The notes under the pieces were generated by a model. It did no database searches, was not told the DNA's origin, and saw only the letters and a list, made by a program, of their open reading frames with translations. 64,000 nucleotides of DNA from Vicinamibacterales bacterium. Lineage in GTDB: Bacteria > Acidobacteriota > Vicinamibacteria > Vicinamibacterales > Fen-181. Position numbers and translations under genes: made by a program. Below are positions 42,339-52,328 of the stretch, piece after piece; position 1 is the first letter of the stretch, and each line of letters starts with the position of its first letter. The DNA lies in NCBI GenBank assembly GCA_036504215.1, contig DASXVO010000046.1, positions 62,001 to 126,000 on the forward strand, in the 5' to 3' direction.

Positions 42339-43843
42339 CGATAGACAAGGACAAGAACATGTGGCGAAACACTTCTCTCGTGGCGACGTTCGTGCTGATG
42401 GCGGCCCTCGTGTCGGCCCAGACAGGCCCCAAGCCTCCTCTGCCGCCGAAGCTGCCGGTTGCGCCGGCGCTGCCCCGCTCGCCGGTCATTCCGCCGGAGA
42501 TCGACCTGAAACTCGATGACTTGGGCTTCGCGATCGGAAACCTCGATGTGCACCTCGATGGGCTCGATGCGGTAATCGGTTCCGCGGTTGAAGCCGGGAT
42601 CCGCGGGGGGGGGGCCGGCCTCGAGGGCTTGTCGGGTCTCGCGGGACTCGAGGCGCTCGACGCCGTCCGGTCGTGGCAGGGGACGGGTGTCGGCGGGGGC
42701 TCGTCGTTCGGCGTCGGATCGGGCCGATCGCAGGACAGTGACTACAGTCGCGGCACGACCGCGCTCGACGCGGGCCGGTACGAATCGGCCGTGACCGCCT
42801 TCGATCGAGTCATTGCGAAGGGCGGCACGCGCGTTGACGGCGCGATGTACTGGAAGGCGTATGCGCAGAATCGGCTCGGCAAACGCACCGAGGCGCTTGC
42901 GACAATCGACGAACTCCTGAAGAAGTTTCCGGCGAGCCGCTGGACGAACGACGCAAAGGCGTTGCAGCTCGACGTGCGCCAGGCGTCCGGCCAGTCGGTG
43001 TCGCCAGACGCCGCGAGCGACGAGGAGCTGAAACTGATGGCGCTCCAGGGCCTGCTCCACAGCGACCCCTCTCGAGCGCTGTCGACGCTCGAGAAGATGC
43101 TCCAGAGCAACGAATCGCCGCGCGTGAAGGAGCGGGCGCTGTTCGTGCTCGCGCAGACCGGGTCGCCGCAGACGCGCGACATCCTCGGTCGCCTCGCGCG
43201 CGGCCAGGGGAATCCCGACCTGCAGCTCAAGGCCGTTCGGTTCCTCGCGCTGTTCGGCGGCAAGGAGAGCCGGCAGATCCTCTCTGACGTCTACACCGCC
43301 AACAGCGATGTCGACGTGCGTCGGCAGGTGCTGCAGGCATTCATGTTGGCCGGTGACCGCGACAGACTGCTGCAGGCGGCGCGCACCGAGAAGAACGCCG
43401 ACCTGCGGATGGAAGCCGTTCGTCAGCTCGGGATCATGGGCGCCCGCGTGGAACTCGGCGAACTCTACACCAACGAACTCTCGGCCGAGGTGAAGAAGCA
43501 GGTGCTCCAATCGCTGTTCATGGCAGGCGCCAGCGACCGCCTCCTCCAGATTGCCCGCGCGGAAACCGACGCCGCGCTGCGGAAGACGGCCGTGCGCAAC
43601 CTCGGCCTGATCGACGCCGCAAAGACCGGCGACGCGCTCGTCCAGATCTATCGAGAGGACAAGGACCTCTCGGTGAAGAAGACCGCGATCCAGGGTCTCT
43701 TCATGCAGCAGAACGCCGCCGCACTCGTGCAGCTCGCACGCCAGGAGACGAACTTCGAGTTGAAGAAAGACCTCGTCTCGAAGCTGTCGCTGATGCAGAG
43801 CAAGGACGCGGCAGACTACATGATGGAGATCTTGAAGAAATGA
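42335..43843 (+). CDS. Exported TPR/HEAT-repeat protein
   Basis: A 502-residue protein with a signal peptide (NTSLVATFVLMAALVSAQ), a Gly/Pro-rich region (residues 30-135) and a TPR pair (YSRGTTALDAGRYESAVTAF). Some 10 HEAT-like repeats follow, with units such as LQGLLHSDPSRALSTLEKML and RQVLQAFMLAGDRDRLLQAA. The ATG at 42335 overlaps the anti-sigma stop, but the ATG at 42359 would give a cleaner signal peptide. A G10 run (42605-42614) within the Gly-rich region could cause frameshifts. Probably a periplasmic scaffold regulated with, or reporting to, the sigma system. Confidence 0.83.
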   Translation: MTIDKDKNMWRNTSLVATFVLMAALVSAQTGPKPPLPPKLPVAPALPRSPVIPPEIDLKLDDLGFAIGNLDVHLDGLDAVIGSAVEAGIRGGGAGLEGLSGLAGLEALDAVRSWQGTGVGGGSSFGVGSGRSQDSDYSRGTTALDAGRYESAVTAFDRVIAKGGTRVDGAMYWKAYAQNRLGKRTEALATIDELLKKFPASRWTNDAKALQLDVRQASGQSVSPDAASDEELKLMALQGLLHSDPSRALSTLEKMLQSNESPRVKERALFVLAQTGSPQTRDILGRLARGQGNPDLQLKAVRFLALFGGKESRQILSDVYTANSDVDVRRQVLQAFMLAGDRDRLLQAARTEKNADLRMEAVRQLGIMGARVELGELYTNELSAEVKKQVLQSLFMAGASDRLLQIARAETDAALRKTAVRNLGLIDAAKTGDALVQIYREDKDLSVKKTAIQGLFMQQNAAALVQLARQETNFELKKDLVSKLSLMQSKDAADYMMEILKK

Positions 43844-44931
43844 ACTCCACCTACTCGTTCGTCTCGGCCCTTGGTGTCCTCTGTTGTTCCTTGTCCCTCG
43901 CCGTTCCGGCGGCGAACGCGCAGTCGAAGCCCAGGCTTGTCGACGCGCAGGTGCAGACGCAGGCGGTCGCGTCCGGGCTCGGACAGGCGTTCGGGACCAT
44001 CGTGACCGGTCAGCAGTCGCCGGCGTGGATCGGGTACGGCATCGCGGCCGTGCCCGGTGAACACCACATGTGCGACAACTGCTACGACTCGGGCGGCTGC
44101 GGTCGCACGTACCTCGAGGGTCGCAGGCCCGGCGTCACCATCGACACGACCGGCGGCAAGGTGGCGCTCGAAGCACCGCGCGTCGCCTACGTCTTCTTCC
44201 GTGTCGAGCACGGGGCCGTTCAGAAGATCCGCGTCTTCTCGCCCGAGTGCGAGCTGGATGCGGGGGGCCTTCCGGTCCGCTGGCTCACCGATGTGAACCA
44301 GGCTGAGAGCGTCGCTCTGCTTTCCTCGTTCGTCAGGACGAAGGTCGAACGGGCGAACGCGAGCCCGTCGGACAACGCGGCGCTGATGGCCCTTGCGCAG
44401 CACGCCGACGGCTCTGCCACCGCGGCGCTCGACCGGTTCGTCGCAGCGGGCCAGCCTGCGGACATCCGCAAGCACGCGGCGTTCTGGCTCGCCGCCGCCC
44501 GCGGGCGGGAGGGTTTCCAGACACTGCAGCGGCTCGTGCGCGTGGAGTCCGACGTGGCCTTTCGAAGGGAACTGGTGTTCCCGATTTCCATCAGCCACGA
44601 GCCGGGCGTCGTCGACGCCTTGATTCAGCTCGCGCACGACAGCCAGAGCGGCGTCAGGAGCCAGGCGCTCTTCTGGCTTGCGCAGAAAGCGGGCGCCAAG
44701 GCGGCCGGCACGCTGGCCGACGCCGTGGCCAACGACCCGGATACCGAGGTGAAGACGCGCGCGGTCTTCGGGCTGAGCCAACTGCCGAAGGAAGAAGGCG
44801 TGCCGCGACTGATCGAGGTGGCCCGCACCAACCGCAACCCCGCCGTTCGCAAGAAGGCGATGTTCTGGCTGGGACAGTCGGGCGACCCGCGGGCGACGGC
44901 GTTCTTCGAGGAGATCCTGCGGGGAAAGTGA
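43840..44931 (+). CDS. Exported HEAT-repeat protein with Cys-rich N-terminal domain
   Basis: A 363-residue protein with a signal peptide (VSALGVLCCSLSLAVPAANA), a domain with a Cys cluster (HHMCDNCYDSGGCGR, residues about 75-90) that could bind metal or form disulfides, and C-terminal HEAT repeats (LIQLAHDSQSGVRSQALFWL, KKAMFWLGQSGDPRATAFF). Its start overlaps the previous stop (ATGA), placing it last in the ECF operon. It ends 11 bp before the convergent dipeptidase. No catalytic motif is evident. Confidence 0.82.
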   Translation: MNSTYSFVSALGVLCCSLSLAVPAANAQSKPRLVDAQVQTQAVASGLGQAFGTIVTGQQSPAWIGYGIAAVPGEHHMCDNCYDSGGCGRTYLEGRRPGVTIDTTGGKVALEAPRVAYVFFRVEHGAVQKIRVFSPECELDAGGLPVRWLTDVNQAESVALLSSFVRTKVERANASPSDNAALMALAQHADGSATAALDRFVAAGQPADIRKHAAFWLAAARGREGFQTLQRLVRVESDVAFRRELVFPISISHEPGVVDALIQLAHDSQSGVRSQALFWLAQKAGAKAAGTLADAVANDPDTEVKTRAVFGLSQLPKEEGVPRLIEVARTNRNPAVRKKAMFWLGQSGDPRATAFFEEILRGK

Positions 44932-44942
44932 CCCCCGCCTGC

Positions 44943-46226
44943 TCAGCGTTTGGCTGCCCTGTCCACTTCACGCCAGACGCGCATGAGGTTGCCGCCCCAG
45001 ATCTTGGCGATTTGGTCCTCGGTGTAGCCGCGACGCAACAATTCGACGGTCACGTTCATGGCTTCCGAGTGGTCGTTGAATCCGGGGATGCCGCCGCCAC
45101 CGTCGAAATCCGTGCCGACGCCGACGTGGTCGATGCCAGCCACCTGCACGGCGTGGTCGATATGATCGGCGAAGTCCTTGAGCGTGGCGCCGGGGTACTT
45201 CGCGTCAATCGCCTTCATCCGCTCCCGGTACGTGTCCCGACGCTTCTCCATCTCGCCGCGCTGTTCGGGCGTCACCTGTGGCGCGCCCTGCCCCGCCTGC
45301 CCACCCGGCGCACCTGGACCGCCCGCCCGGCGTCCAAGTCCCAGTTCCTCGCGCAACGCCTGCACGGCCTTCTGCCGCTCGGGTGATGCTGCCTCGAGAT
45401 ACTCGGCCAGCGCGACGATCTGGATGACGCCTCCGTTCTTCGCCAGCGCCTTCAACTGCTCATCGTCCAGGTTGCGGGGATTGTCGTTGACCGCCGAGCA
45501 CCCGGAATGCGACGCGATGATCGGCGCCTTCGAGACCTTGATCACATCCCAGAACGACTTCTTCGAGGCGTGCGAGACGTCCACCATGATTCCCAGCCGG
45601 TTCATCTCGGCCACGACTCTCGCGCCAAACGGCGACAGCCCGTTGTGCATGGGCTCTCTCGGGCCGGCTGAATCGGTCACCTGGTTGTGCGCTGTGTGCA
45701 CGAGCGTGATGTAGCGCGCGCCGAGGTCGAAGAACGTCTTCACGTTCGCCGGGTCGTCGCCGATCGGATAGCCGTTCTCCAGCCCGACGAGGATGATCCG
45801 CTTGCCGGTCTTCTGAACCCTCTCGACCTCGGCGGGTGTCCGGGCCAGTTCGCAGAGTTCGGGGTGCATCTTCGTCAACCGCGCGATCGCATCGAACTTC
45901 GAAATTGCCTGGTCGTAGGCGGTCTTGTAGCCGGCCGCGTCGAGGTTCGGGTTCTGGCCCACGAACACGGCCAGGAACACGCCGTCGAGGCCGCCGGCTT
46001 TCATCTTCGGCAGATCGCACTTGAGCGACGTGGGCCCGCCGGGATCGAGCGCGGGCGTGGCGTAGGTGGCCCCCCCGATGTCGACGTGGCTGTCGATGGT
46101 CAGGATCCGTTCGTGGATGGCCTTCGCCTTCTTGATGAAGGCAGCGTCGGGGTCTGCCTGGCGGGCAGCGAGGCCGACGCCAGCGAGGCACGTCGCGGCA
46201 AGAACGACTGGGAAGAGGCGTTGCAT
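44943..46226 (-). CDS. Exported membrane dipeptidase (M19 renal dipeptidase family)
   Basis: A 427-residue zinc dipeptidase. A signal peptide (LFPVVLAATCLAGVGLAA) is followed by the TIM-barrel metal motifs TIDSHVDIG (H-x-D), the bridging Glu near LVGLENG, VHTAHNQ, MVDVSHAS and IASHSGCSAV, and VGVGTDFDGGGG. A Gly/Pro/Gln-rich insertion (about 310-335) separates the barrel halves. The start at 46226 gives the signal peptide; the frame is open 19 codons upstream. It may process dipeptides released by the exported M14 and S9 peptidases nearby. Confidence 0.92.
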   Translation of the reverse strand: MQRLFPVVLAATCLAGVGLAARQADPDAAFIKKAKAIHERILTIDSHVDIGGATYATPALDPGGPTSLKCDLPKMKAGGLDGVFLAVFVGQNPNLDAAGYKTAYDQAISKFDAIARLTKMHPELCELARTPAEVERVQKTGKRIILVGLENGYPIGDDPANVKTFFDLGARYITLVHTAHNQVTDSAGPREPMHNGLSPFGARVVAEMNRLGIMVDVSHASKKSFWDVIKVSKAPIIASHSGCSAVNDNPRNLDDEQLKALAKNGGVIQIVALAEYLEAASPERQKAVQALREELGLGRRAGGPGAPGGQAGQGAPQVTPEQRGEMEKRRDTYRERMKAIDAKYPGATLKDFADHIDHAVQVAGIDHVGVGTDFDGGGGIPGFNDHSEAMNVTVELLRRGYTEDQIAKIWGGNLMRVWREVDRAAKR

Positions 46227-46350
46227 GGCAGCCAACTCTCGGGGGTTTGGGTGAATATCACGAGAAGAGGCCGCCGCGGACAAGAGACGGCCTTCAAGAG
46301 TTGGAATACGCCGGCAGGCGAAGAAACGCTTACCGCCGACCTCTCACGGC

Positions 46351-47418
46351 CTACTGGGCGATGCCTGCCCTCGATCGCGCCCAGAGTCTGCCAATCACCT
46401 CCACCGCCTTCCAACAGTCGGCTTCGCTGATCCCGTAGTGCGTCACCAATCGGAGCCTCCCGCCGCCGAAGTCCGACACGCGCACTCCCTCCTTCTCCAG
46501 CGCCGCCGACAGCGCCGCCGCTTCAGCCACACCGGGCAACCCGAAGATGACGATGTTGGTCTGGACCGTGGAGAGGTCGAGCGTGATGCCCGGGAGCGAG
46601 GCAATGCCTTCGGCCAGAATCCGGGCGTTCTGATGGTCCTCGGCCAGACGGTCGACCATCTCGGTGAGCGCAACGATTCCGGGCGCCGCGATGACACCGG
46701 CCTGCCGCATGCCGCCGCCGAGAATCTTCCGCATCCGGCGCGCGCGATCGACGAAGGCCGCCGACCCGCAGATCAGCGAGCCAACCGGCGCCGCCAGCCC
46801 CTTGGACACACAGAGCTGCACGGACGACACGTGACGCGTCCAGTCGGAGACCGGCCGGCCGCTGGCCACCGCCGCGTTGAACAGGCGTGCGCCGTCCAGA
46901 TGGACGGGCAGGTTGTGGCGCCGGGCGATCGCCGCCACGGCCGCGAAGTACTCGGGCGAGAGGATGGCGCCGCCGCATCGGTTGTGCGTGTTCTCCAGAC
47001 AGATCACGCCGGGAGGTGCCCAGTGATAGAAATGGTAGTGGTGCGACGGCAGGTGAATCGCCGCCTCGATGGCGTCGAGCGGAAGCGTGCCGTCGAGGTT
47101 GGTCCGGACCGGGTGCATGACCATGCCCCCGAGTGCCGACGCGGATCCGTTCTCGTACTGGTAGATGTGCGATTCGTCGCCCAGGATCACTTCCTGGCCG
47201 CGACCGCAGTGCGCGAGCAGCGACCCCAGATTCCCCATCGTCCCGCTGCTGACGAAGAGGCCGGCCTCCATCCCAGTGAGCCGGGCCGCCAGGGATTCCA
47301 GACGATTGACCGTCGGATCCTCGCCAAAAACGTCGTCGCCAAGCTCCGCCGTCGCCATCGCCTGCCGCATGGCCGGCGTCGGCAGCGTGACCGTATCACT
47401 CCGTAGATCGATTGGCAT
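46351..47418 (-). CDS. ltaE: Low-specificity L-threonine aldolase
   Basis: A 355-residue fold-type I PLP enzyme that cleaves threonine or allo-threonine to glycine and acetaldehyde. N-terminal IDLRSDTVTLPTPAMRQAM and DDVFGEDPTVNRLE are family signatures, and the Schiff-base Lys is in VQLCVSKGLAAPVG. Its length is typical. It lies 72 bp after the S9 peptidase gene on the same strand. The 46227-46350 gap before the dipeptidase has no gene. Confidence 0.94.
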   Translation of the reverse strand: MPIDLRSDTVTLPTPAMRQAMATAELGDDVFGEDPTVNRLESLAARLTGMEAGLFVSSGTMGNLGSLLAHCGRGQEVILGDESHIYQYENGSASALGGMVMHPVRTNLDGTLPLDAIEAAIHLPSHHYHFYHWAPPGVICLENTHNRCGGAILSPEYFAAVAAIARRHNLPVHLDGARLFNAAVASGRPVSDWTRHVSSVQLCVSKGLAAPVGSLICGSAAFVDRARRMRKILGGGMRQAGVIAAPGIVALTEMVDRLAEDHQNARILAEGIASLPGITLDLSTVQTNIVIFGLPGVAEAAALSAALEKEGVRVSDFGGGRLRLVTHYGISEADCWKAVEVIGRLWARSRAGIAQ

Positions 47419-47490
47419 AAACCTTTCCGTGCAGTATGAAGTAGAACGACCACCGCCCCGCAGTCGTCACCGACTGACAAGCACCACCGA

Positions 47491-49566
47491 CTATTCCCTG
47501 ACCCACCGGTCCATCCACGTGATGAACTCGTGATACCACAACGCGCTGTTTGCAGGCCTGTTGATCCAGTGCCCCTCGTCCGGGAGGTAGACGAGCCGTG
47601 ACGGCACGCCCTGCCGCTGCAACGCGGTGAACAACTGCAGTCCCTCGCCGATCGGCACGCGGAAGTCGAGCTCGCCGTGCGTCACCAGCGTGGGCGTCTT
47701 GAAGTTCCTGGCGTAGGTGTGCGGCGAGAGCCTGGCGTAGAGATCCGGGTTCGTCCAGGGCGTGCCTTTCAAATCCCATTCCGGGAACCACAGCTCCTCG
47801 GTGACGCCGTACATGCTCGTCAGATTGTAGACGCCGGCGTGCGTGACGATCGCTTTGAAGCGTGTCGTGTGACCAAGGAACCAGTCCATCATGTAGCCGC
47901 CGAATGACGCGCCCGCTGCTCCCGTCCGACCCCTCTCGACGTACGGCAGCGCCTCGGCGAAATCAGCGCCTTTCATCAGGTCCTCGTAGACCATGCCCGC
48001 CCAGTCGCCGCTGATCTCGTCGGTGAACTGCTGGCCAAAACTCGTGGACCCATGCGGGTTCGGCATGAACACCACGTAGCCGGCGGCGGCAAAGACCTGT
48101 GCGTTCCAGCGGAACGTCCAGCCGTCGTGCCACGAGTTCTGCGGCCCGCCGTGCACGAGGTAGAGCAGAGGGTACTTCTGCCCCTCCTTGAAGCCGGCCG
48201 GCTTCACCACCCACGCCTGGATCTTCGCTCCGCCAGCACCCTCGAACCAGACATTCTCACCCGGGCGAAGCCTGAACGCGGCAAGAGCAGGATTGGTGGA
48301 GGTCACCTGGCGGACCCCCTGCAGGACCTGTCCTTTGGCGGCCGTGAGCGGTGCGCTGAACACCTCGGCGGGAGCCGCCAGGGTCGTCTGGCTGAACACG
48401 AGCGTCCGCCCGTCGCCCGACACCTGGAGGTCGCCGTTCGACCCCGAACGGAGGATCGGCAGGGGTTCACCGCCTGCCAGGTCCAGCCGGAAGATGTCAC
48501 TGCGCCCCTCGTTCTCCGCGGTCAGGTAGACCGTCTTCGAGTCCGGCGCCCACACGTAACTGTCCGCCGATCGGTCCCACGACGCGGTGATCGACCGGTG
48601 TTCGCCGGTCTTGCGGTCGTAGAGCATCAACTGCCAGCGGTCCGCCTCGAAGCCCGGTCGCTGTTGAGCCCGGTAGGCGACGTAGCGGCCATCAGGCGAG
48701 TAGGCAGGACCGCCGTCGGCGGCCGGGTTGGTCGTGATCTTCTTCGGCTTCGCCGCCGGATCGGCAAGGTCCAGGAGGAACAGGTCGCTGTTGGTGCTGA
48801 TCGACTCCATCGGGTCCGTCTTGCGGGCGAAGGCCAGTTCCTTCGAGTCCGGCGAGAAGGCGTAGTCGTCCGGGCCGCCGAGCGAGAACGGAGGCACATC
48901 CGCCTCGCCCGGCGTCACATCGCGGGGCGCGGCGGATCCATCCGAAGGGATGAGGAAGATATGGCTGAACTTCCCTTCCTTCCACGACACCCAGTGCCGG
49001 AACATCAGGCGGTCGGCCACGCGGGCCCGGCTCTTCCGGTTGTCGAATTCCTTCACCTTCTGAGCGTTGCACTCGTTGGTCGTGCACTCCGGGTAGACGT
49101 CCGAGCCGAACGCCATCGACTTGCCGTCCGGCGACCACGTGACGCCGCCTGCTTCGGTGCCCAGGCTGGTCAGCTTGCGCGGCTCGCCGACAGGTCCGAT
49201 CGGGCCCATGTCCACCACCCAGATCTGAGAGCCGCCGTCGCGCGTGGAGATGAACGCCAGTTTCGTGCCGTCCGGTGACCAGCGCGGCGTGTCCTCGCCC
49301 TGCTCGGAGCGGACGATCGAGATCGCCTCGCCTCCGGCAACGGGCACGAGCCAGATGTGATTTCGCCGGGCGTTCTTCTCGAGACTGACGTCGGTCACCA
49401 CGTAGGCGATGCGACGGCCGTCCGGAGACAGGCGCGGATCGGAAACGCGCCTGAGCTTCAACATCTCCTCGACGCTGAAGGGCGGCGCGGAGGTCGACTG
49501 CGCCGCGACCAGAGGCGCACCGAGGGCCAGCAGGACTGCCGACGCCAGGAGCGGACGAACTCGCAT
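47491..49566 (-). CDS. Exported S9-family prolyl oligopeptidase-like serine peptidase
   Basis: A 691-residue peptidase. A signal peptide (LLASAVLLALGAPLVAAQ) precedes a WD/PD40 beta-propeller (about 30-430, with units such as LSPDGRRIAYVV and WSPDGTKLAFIS) and an alpha/beta hydrolase domain (about 430-691). The catalytic Ser is in GAAGASFGGYM, the Asp in GELDFRVP and the His in DEGHWI. It fits the dipeptidyl-peptidase/acylaminoacyl-peptidase branch. The start at 49566 is set by the signal peptide, the longer frame being spurious. The divergent gap 49567-49784 has no gene. Confidence 0.92.
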   Translation of the reverse strand: MRVRPLLASAVLLALGAPLVAAQSTSAPPFSVEEMLKLRRVSDPRLSPDGRRIAYVVTDVSLEKNARRNHIWLVPVAGGEAISIVRSEQGEDTPRWSPDGTKLAFISTRDGGSQIWVVDMGPIGPVGEPRKLTSLGTEAGGVTWSPDGKSMAFGSDVYPECTTNECNAQKVKEFDNRKSRARVADRLMFRHWVSWKEGKFSHIFLIPSDGSAAPRDVTPGEADVPPFSLGGPDDYAFSPDSKELAFARKTDPMESISTNSDLFLLDLADPAAKPKKITTNPAADGGPAYSPDGRYVAYRAQQRPGFEADRWQLMLYDRKTGEHRSITASWDRSADSYVWAPDSKTVYLTAENEGRSDIFRLDLAGGEPLPILRSGSNGDLQVSGDGRTLVFSQTTLAAPAEVFSAPLTAAKGQVLQGVRQVTSTNPALAAFRLRPGENVWFEGAGGAKIQAWVVKPAGFKEGQKYPLLYLVHGGPQNSWHDGWTFRWNAQVFAAAGYVVFMPNPHGSTSFGQQFTDEISGDWAGMVYEDLMKGADFAEALPYVERGRTGAAGASFGGYMMDWFLGHTTRFKAIVTHAGVYNLTSMYGVTEELWFPEWDLKGTPWTNPDLYARLSPHTYARNFKTPTLVTHGELDFRVPIGEGLQLFTALQRQGVPSRLVYLPDEGHWINRPANSALWYHEFITWMDRWVRE

Positions 49567-49784
49567 GAAAGCCTCCAGATGAAGGGCGACAAACGGGGAG
49601 TATAGCGTGTCGGCACGGGAGATGCGCCAGCGCAGGTGGGTTCTGCGCCCGGTCCACGACGTGTGTCGCGCGATCGTCGCAAGAATGCTGGCCTTTTCCA
49701 ACCGGGTTGACAGTCGCGACGGGCCTTTGCGCCCAACGGCGGACGACAAAGCGTGGCTGGAAATGCCGTCCGAGGCGGAGAACG

Positions 49785-52328
49785 ATGTGGCAAGAACTGC
49801 ACGACGCGTCGCCTGGCAGCGCAGTTGAGGCACGAGGGGACCGTTGGCGCGTGATCGACGTGGATCGGTACGACGACTGCGCCGTCTGCCGGGTGCTGGG
49901 CACGACCGCCTCCAATCGTGGCGTCGAGCGGTCGCTCCTGCTCCCATTCGACCGCCTCCGACCCGGCAACCGCCCTGCGCGACTTCGCCGGATCGGCCGT
50001 CGCCGCTGGATGCTCGCGCTCCGCGCACTGAGCGTGGATTTCGAGGCGCGAGGAGGTCTTCGGGGTGCGGCGTTCGCGCGGCTGACGCTCATCGACTACC
50101 AGCTCGAGCCGGCGCTCGCGTGCGCCCGCGGCGCCACGCGCGTCCTGATTGCCGATGAGGTTGGCCTTGGGAAGACGATCGAGGCTGGCTTGATCCTGGG
50201 CGACATCTGGGCTCGCACGAGTTCTCCGCGTGCACTCGTGGCGGCACCCGCAGGCCTGTGCCAGCAGTGGGTCGAGGAACTGCAGGATCGCTTTCGCCTG
50301 CCGGCCGTGCTCGTTGACGCCGGCGAACTCCGACGAGCCTCGCGACTGGCGGCGCCGGACGACAGTGTGTGGGCGCGGATCCCGCTGGCCGTCGTGTCGA
50401 TTGATTTCGTGAAGCAGCCGGAAGTGCTTCACGGGCTCGCGGCCGTGCGGTGGGATCTGCTCGTCGTGGACGAAGCGCACCTGGCCGCGATGGCACGGGA
50501 GCGGGCCGCCGCCGTTCGCTGGCTCGCGCGGCGCGCGCGCCGGGTCGTGCTGCTGACCGCGACACCACACCCCGGCGAGCCTGGTGCGTTCGAGGCCCTG
50601 GCGGAGATCGGCCGCCTGCCCGCCGATCAGCCGATGGTGATGTTCCGACGGACTCGGCTCGACCTCGGGTTCACAAATGCCAGGCACGTGCGGATCCTGT
50701 CGGTTCGCCTGTCGCCGGTCGAGACACGAATGCATGCACTTCTCCATCGGTACTGCTCGAAGGTCTGGAGGGAGACGGACGGGCAAGGCGCCAACCCCGA
50801 CGCGCGACTGGCAATGATTGTTCTCGGCAAGCGGGCATCATCCGGCGCGGCGTCGCTCGCGATATCGCTCGATCGTCGTCTTCAGGCGCTGTCGTCCGGG
50901 CCTGATGCGGCCGGCTGGCAACCGTCCCTCCCTCTTGCGGCGGAGGACGAAGACTGCAGCACGGCCGACGAGGATCCGACGTCGGTGCTCGCGGCGCCGG
51001 GGCTGTCGGATCGGCAGGCCGAGAAGCGGATGCTCCAGCGGCTGCTCGATCTCGCCCGCGAGGCGGTCCGGTCCGACAGCAAGGAACGCCGGCTCGGCCG
51101 CCTCCTCCTGCGCATCACCGAACCAGCCGTCGTCTTCACCGAGTACCGCGACACGCTGGAGCGGCTCGCACGCGTCCTGTCGGAGCACGCGAGTTTGGCC
51201 GTGCTCCACGGCGGCCTCGACGCGCGAGCGCGGAACGACGCGGTGCGGGCATTTGCCGAGGGCCGGGTGCGGGTGCTCCTCGCAACCGACGCGGCGGCGC
51301 ACGGCCTGAACCTCCATACGCGGTGTCGGCTCGTCGTCAACCTCGAGTTGCCGTGGAATCCGGTACGTCTCGAGCAGCGGATCGGGCGCGTCGATCGCAT
51401 CGGCCAGTCGCGGACGGTGCATGCCGTGCACCTGGTCGCGGCGGGAACGAGCGAAGAGCAGGTCCTCGCGCGATTGGTGGTCCGACTCCACCGCGCGAGA
51501 GAGGTGCTCGGCACCGCAAGTTCGCCCCTCGGCCACCTGACCGAATTCCAGGTGGGCGAGCACGTCATGACGGGCGCGGGAACGCCGCCTGACAGGCTCG
51601 ACGTCGGTGAGACGTCGACCGTTCGTTCGCCGTTCGCTGACCGGGCCGCCTCGGCGCATGGCGGCGTCCGCCGTCTCGACCTGCGGGTCGAAGCACGCGC
51701 CGAGGTCGCGAGGCTGAAGCAGGTTCGGGAGTTGGCTCGAGGACCGCGCCCCGAACCGTCCCGCGTGTCGGATCTCGAGGGCGTGCTGTCCGATCTCGGC
51801 CCGTCGGGCGCGTGGTGGACCGTGCTGCGCCGCCGAGACTTCGTCGCGGGTCTTCTGCCATGTGTGCTCTGTCTGCACCGCGTGCAGGTGGTGGACGGCG
51901 CGGGGCGGATCGCGGAAAGACTCCTCGTGCCGATCCGTATCGATGTTCCGATCGACGCGCTTCGGACGGTTGCGGTCAATCGCGGTGCTCTCCGCGCGCT
52001 GCTCGATGCGGCGCGCGACACGCTGTCGGCCGCCGCGCGTGCGTGGGTCGAGCGGTACCTGGACGCCGGACGTGAATCGCTTCGTCTGGCGGTCGCGCCG
52101 TTGTGCGCCCGACAGATCGAGATCGCTCGCGTCGCGGATGCGACGCCGGTGGTCGCGCTCCAGCCCGGCCTGTTCGATCGGCGCGCGCTGAAGTCGGCCG
52201 ACCGCGATGAGGCGCTGCGCCGGCGGAGCGAAACCGACGACGACGCCCGGCTGTCTGCCCTGACGCGCGCGACCGACCTCTCCCTCGCCGGCCCACCGGC
52301 CGTGCTGCTGGTGGCCGTGGTGACCTAG
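49785..52328 (+). CDS. SNF2-family DNA helicase/translocase, likely defence module component
   Basis: An 847-residue SWI2/SNF2 ATPase. An N-terminal region (1-100) is followed by the helicase core: LIDYQL (Q-like motif), Walker A ADEVGLGKTIEA (Gly127-Thr131), motif II VVDEAHLA (229-232), the TATPHPGEPG motif III, and lobe 2 with VVFTEYRDTLERLARVL, LLATDAAAHGLN and motif VI RIGRVDRIGQ (about 530). A helical C-terminus of about 250 residues has no recognised nuclease. Architecture and size resemble HepA/RapA and DISARM DrmD. The ATG at 49785 gives the family N-terminus; earlier codons lack support. The methyltransferase follows 49 bp later. Confidence 0.88.
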   Translation: MWQELHDASPGSAVEARGDRWRVIDVDRYDDCAVCRVLGTTASNRGVERSLLLPFDRLRPGNRPARLRRIGRRRWMLALRALSVDFEARGGLRGAAFARLTLIDYQLEPALACARGATRVLIADEVGLGKTIEAGLILGDIWARTSSPRALVAAPAGLCQQWVEELQDRFRLPAVLVDAGELRRASRLAAPDDSVWARIPLAVVSIDFVKQPEVLHGLAAVRWDLLVVDEAHLAAMARERAAAVRWLARRARRVVLLTATPHPGEPGAFEALAEIGRLPADQPMVMFRRTRLDLGFTNARHVRILSVRLSPVETRMHALLHRYCSKVWRETDGQGANPDARLAMIVLGKRASSGAASLAISLDRRLQALSSGPDAAGWQPSLPLAAEDEDCSTADEDPTSVLAAPGLSDRQAEKRMLQRLLDLAREAVRSDSKERRLGRLLLRITEPAVVFTEYRDTLERLARVLSEHASLAVLHGGLDARARNDAVRAFAEGRVRVLLATDAAAHGLNLHTRCRLVVNLELPWNPVRLEQRIGRVDRIGQSRTVHAVHLVAAGTSEEQVLARLVVRLHRAREVLGTASSPLGHLTEFQVGEHVMTGAGTPPDRLDVGETSTVRSPFADRAASAHGGVRRLDLRVEARAEVARLKQVRELARGPRPEPSRVSDLEGVLSDLGPSGAWWTVLRRRDFVAGLLPCVLCLHRVQVVDGAGRIAERLLVPIRIDVPIDALRTVAVNRGALRALLDAARDTLSAAARAWVERYLDAGRESLRLAVAPLCARQIEIARVADATPVVALQPGLFDRRALKSADRDEALRRRSETDDDARLSALTRATDLSLAGPPAVLLVAVVT

